From contig CALWIP010000036.1 of assembly GCA_944380775.1 (NCBI GenBank), positions 1-52,492 of the forward strand: DNA of 52,492 nt, written 5' to 3'. The notes below the pieces were generated by a model. The model worked only from the letters and a program-made list of their open reading frames with translations. It was not told the origin of the DNA and did not search any database. Positions 51,765 to 52,492 of the stretch are shown here, piece after piece. Numbering within the stretch: position 1 is the first letter of the stretch; the number at the start of each line of letters is the position of its first letter. Position numbers and translations under genes: made by a program. The DNA is from an uncultured Clostridia bacterium. Lineage in GTDB: Bacteria > Bacillota > Clostridia > Oscillospirales > Acutalibacteraceae.

Positions 51765-51801
51765 AAAAGGCCGCTGGGCGTTCCCCAACGGCCTTTCCTT
51801 T
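51765..51801. terminator. terminator between murC and the converging spoVM unit
   Basis: AAAGGCCG (51766-51773) pairs with CGGCCTTT (51789-51796), extended by internal G/C pairs, with T-rich sequence on the plus side and TTTTGCTTTC on the minus side. It can serve both directions. Confidence 0.8.
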
Positions 51802-51837
51802 TGGGCGGCAAGCCGCCTATGTTCTGTACGGCCCGTT

Positions 51838-51939
51838 TCAACCGGCACAGGCCTGTTGGTCCGCGTTCCGCTGAATGTGGAACCATTTCCGCAGGAAAAA
51901 ACCCAGGAATTTCGGGCTCTTGACCACAACAACTTTCAT
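51838..51939 (-). CDS. spoVM: SpoVM-like spore-coat anchoring microprotein
   Basis: A 33-codon frame. The N-terminus, MKVVVVKSPKFLGFFLRKWF, lines up with Bacillus SpoVM (MKFYTIKLPKFLGG), including the conserved proline at 9 and the KFLG segment, and has the alternating hydrophobic/basic pattern of an amphipathic helix lying on a convex membrane. SpoVM marks the forespore surface and anchors SpoIVA for coat assembly. It is 33 residues, somewhat longer than the usual 26 because of a polar tail. The ATG has GGGAGG 8 bases upstream. It follows a 48-residue membrane gene by 25 bases. Confidence 0.78.
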   Translation of the reverse strand: MKVVVVKSPKFLGFFLRKWFHIQRNADQQACAG

Positions 51940-51964
51940 ACGGCAAACCTCCCATGTGACAAAT

Positions 51965-52111
51965 TCAGCGCCGGCAAAGCGCTACGCCTAAATACAGGAT
52001 GATGACCGCCAGCACGAACATCATCACCCCCGTCGGGCAAAAGCAGGAGAGGACCAAGCCCAGCCCAAACGCAATCGCGTACTCCGCCTTGCAAAATCCC
52101 GGCCTCCGCAT
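51965..52111 (-). CDS. 48-residue membrane microprotein next to spoVM
   Basis: A 48-codon frame upstream of spoVM on the same strand. It has a basic N-terminus (MRRPGFCKAEY) and a long hydrophobic stretch (about 12-45) containing CFCPTG in the middle, so one long or two short membrane helices, and a basic end CRR. The start ATG is preceded by AAGGCGGTGGG, a moderate ribosome binding site. I do not recognise the family. Its place beside spoVM suggests a sporulation role. Confidence 0.6.
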   Translation of the reverse strand: MRRPGFCKAEYAIAFGLGLVLSCFCPTGVMMFVLAVIILYLGVALCRR

Positions 52112-52186
52112 GTTCCCACCGCCTTACCGGCCCGCTCTTTCGGCCTCTGTACCAGTATATACCGCCTCCCCGTCTTTTGTGAGCGT

Positions 52187-52224
52187 AAAACGCCGCACGG
52201 CCTCTGCAAGCAGGCTGTGCGGCG
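52187..52224 (-). terminator. terminator after the right-edge gene
   Basis: CGCCGCAC and its complement (52191-52198 with 52217-52224), with an inner GCCT/AGGC pairing, followed by TTTTA on the minus strand. Confidence 0.78.
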
Positions 52225-52230
52225 TATCTT

Positions 52231-52491
52231 TTACGGCTCCGGCCGGTCTTCCGTTTTTTCTACAATGACCAAAGCGACCCCTTCATGCAAGTGGATTTCA
52301 GCCCGTTGGCCGAGGACGCGGTTGCTCACGCCGAGCGGCAGGTCTGCGCTGAGCGGGTACGCCGTGAGCGGATATTCCAAGCCCTGGTAAGAGACGGTAC
52401 AGCGCGGCCCCGCAAACGGGAACACGGAGACCGTCCGCCCCGCCATCTCCGTCAGCGTAAGCCGTCCCTCCGTGAGCAGGAATACGTCGCA
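52231..52491 (-). CDS. unidentified protein, 3' end only
   Basis: A reading frame open at the right edge of the window and ending 7 bases before a terminator. The visible 86 residues (CDVFLLTEGRLTLTE at the left, EKTEDRPEP at the end) are predicted mostly beta strand with no membrane segment; the gene starts beyond the window. An internal ATG at 52446 could start a 71-residue protein but has no strong ribosome binding site. I do not recognise it. Confidence 0.6.
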   Translation of the reverse strand, partial: CDVFLLTEGRLTLTEMAGRTVSVFPFAGPRCTVSYQGLEYPLTAYPLSADLPLGVSNRVLGQRAEIHLHEGVALVIVEKTEDRPEP

Positions 52492-52492
52492 A

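Noticed and set aside
50433-51932. A 499-codon open frame opposite murC
   Set aside because: Antisense to murC, Arg/Gly-rich, no motifs or ribosome binding site.
51999-52268. An 89-codon plus-strand frame after murC
   Set aside because: No ribosome binding site, lies antisense to the two microgenes and a terminator stem.
1-52492. CRISPR arrays, insertion sequences, prophage genes or rRNA
   Set aside because: No spaced repeats, transposase, integrase or phage structural motif, or rRNA sequence was seen.

Overview
The window is a stretch of chromosome from a GC-rich, endospore-forming Firmicute of the Clostridia, most like the Oscillospiraceae/Ruminococcaceae group. The evidence is the gene content and local order (rplS-lepB-ylqF-rnhB-yraN, tig-clpP-clpX-lon-engB, dxs-tlyA-nadK-argR-recN), the dipicolinate synthase genes dpaA/dpaB, a spoVM-like microgene, a WalR-type operator, and purine-rich ribosome binding sites with frequent GTG/TTG starts. 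The species assignment is inference only. No prophage, insertion sequence, CRISPR array or rRNA was seen.

Layout. 1-361: minus-strand tRNA cluster (Val, Asp, Phe, partial Gly) with a consensus promoter. 418-10273: minus-strand protein quality-control block, tig-clpP-clpX, then lon-engB-lysA-yerC-like-methyltransferase-hslO. 10300-16469: eight tightly packed minus-strand genes (two signal peptidases I, ylqF, rnhB, yraN, an M19 dipeptidase, thrC, a phosphoesterase). 16542-19546: rplS with its leader, then a coupled radical-SAM pair. 19743-26975: mostly plus-strand genes (an unknown protein, an ABC-F ATPase, mtaB-fabV-maf-MFS) interrupted by one minus-strand Crh-like HPr homologue. 27063-31368: a candidate small RNA and the polyamine transporter operon potABCD. 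31480-36077: envelope region with a secreted NlpC/P60-type protein under a WalR-like operator, a family-51 transglycosylase, and a Bce-type regulator/kinase/ATPase set whose permease is missing. 36433-46961: a 64-residue Cys-rich protein, then a nine-gene minus-strand operon ymfF-ymfH-lgt-folD-dxs-tlyA-nadK-argR-recN. 47278-52492: metY with a structured leader, dpaAB with a SigK-like promoter, murC, and two microgenes (a 48-residue membrane protein and spoVM) converging on murC, plus the 3' end of an unidentified gene.

How it fits together. Much of the window serves the envelope (lepB pair, lgt, murC, GT51, NlpC/P60, Bce-like regulators), protein turnover (Tig, ClpXP, Lon, Hsp33), RNA modification and ribosome assembly (MtaB, TlyA, RbgA, EngB, L19) and sporulation (dpaAB, spoVM). 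The observations most worth following are: the Bce-type module in which a 40-codon reading frame occupies the permease position, with 21-bp-spaced direct repeats upstream of the ATPase; the candidate small RNA at 27063-27210; the WalR boxes at 32442-32478; the spoVM/48-residue microgene pair; and a PotD that appears to be held by a C-terminal membrane helix rather than a lipid.
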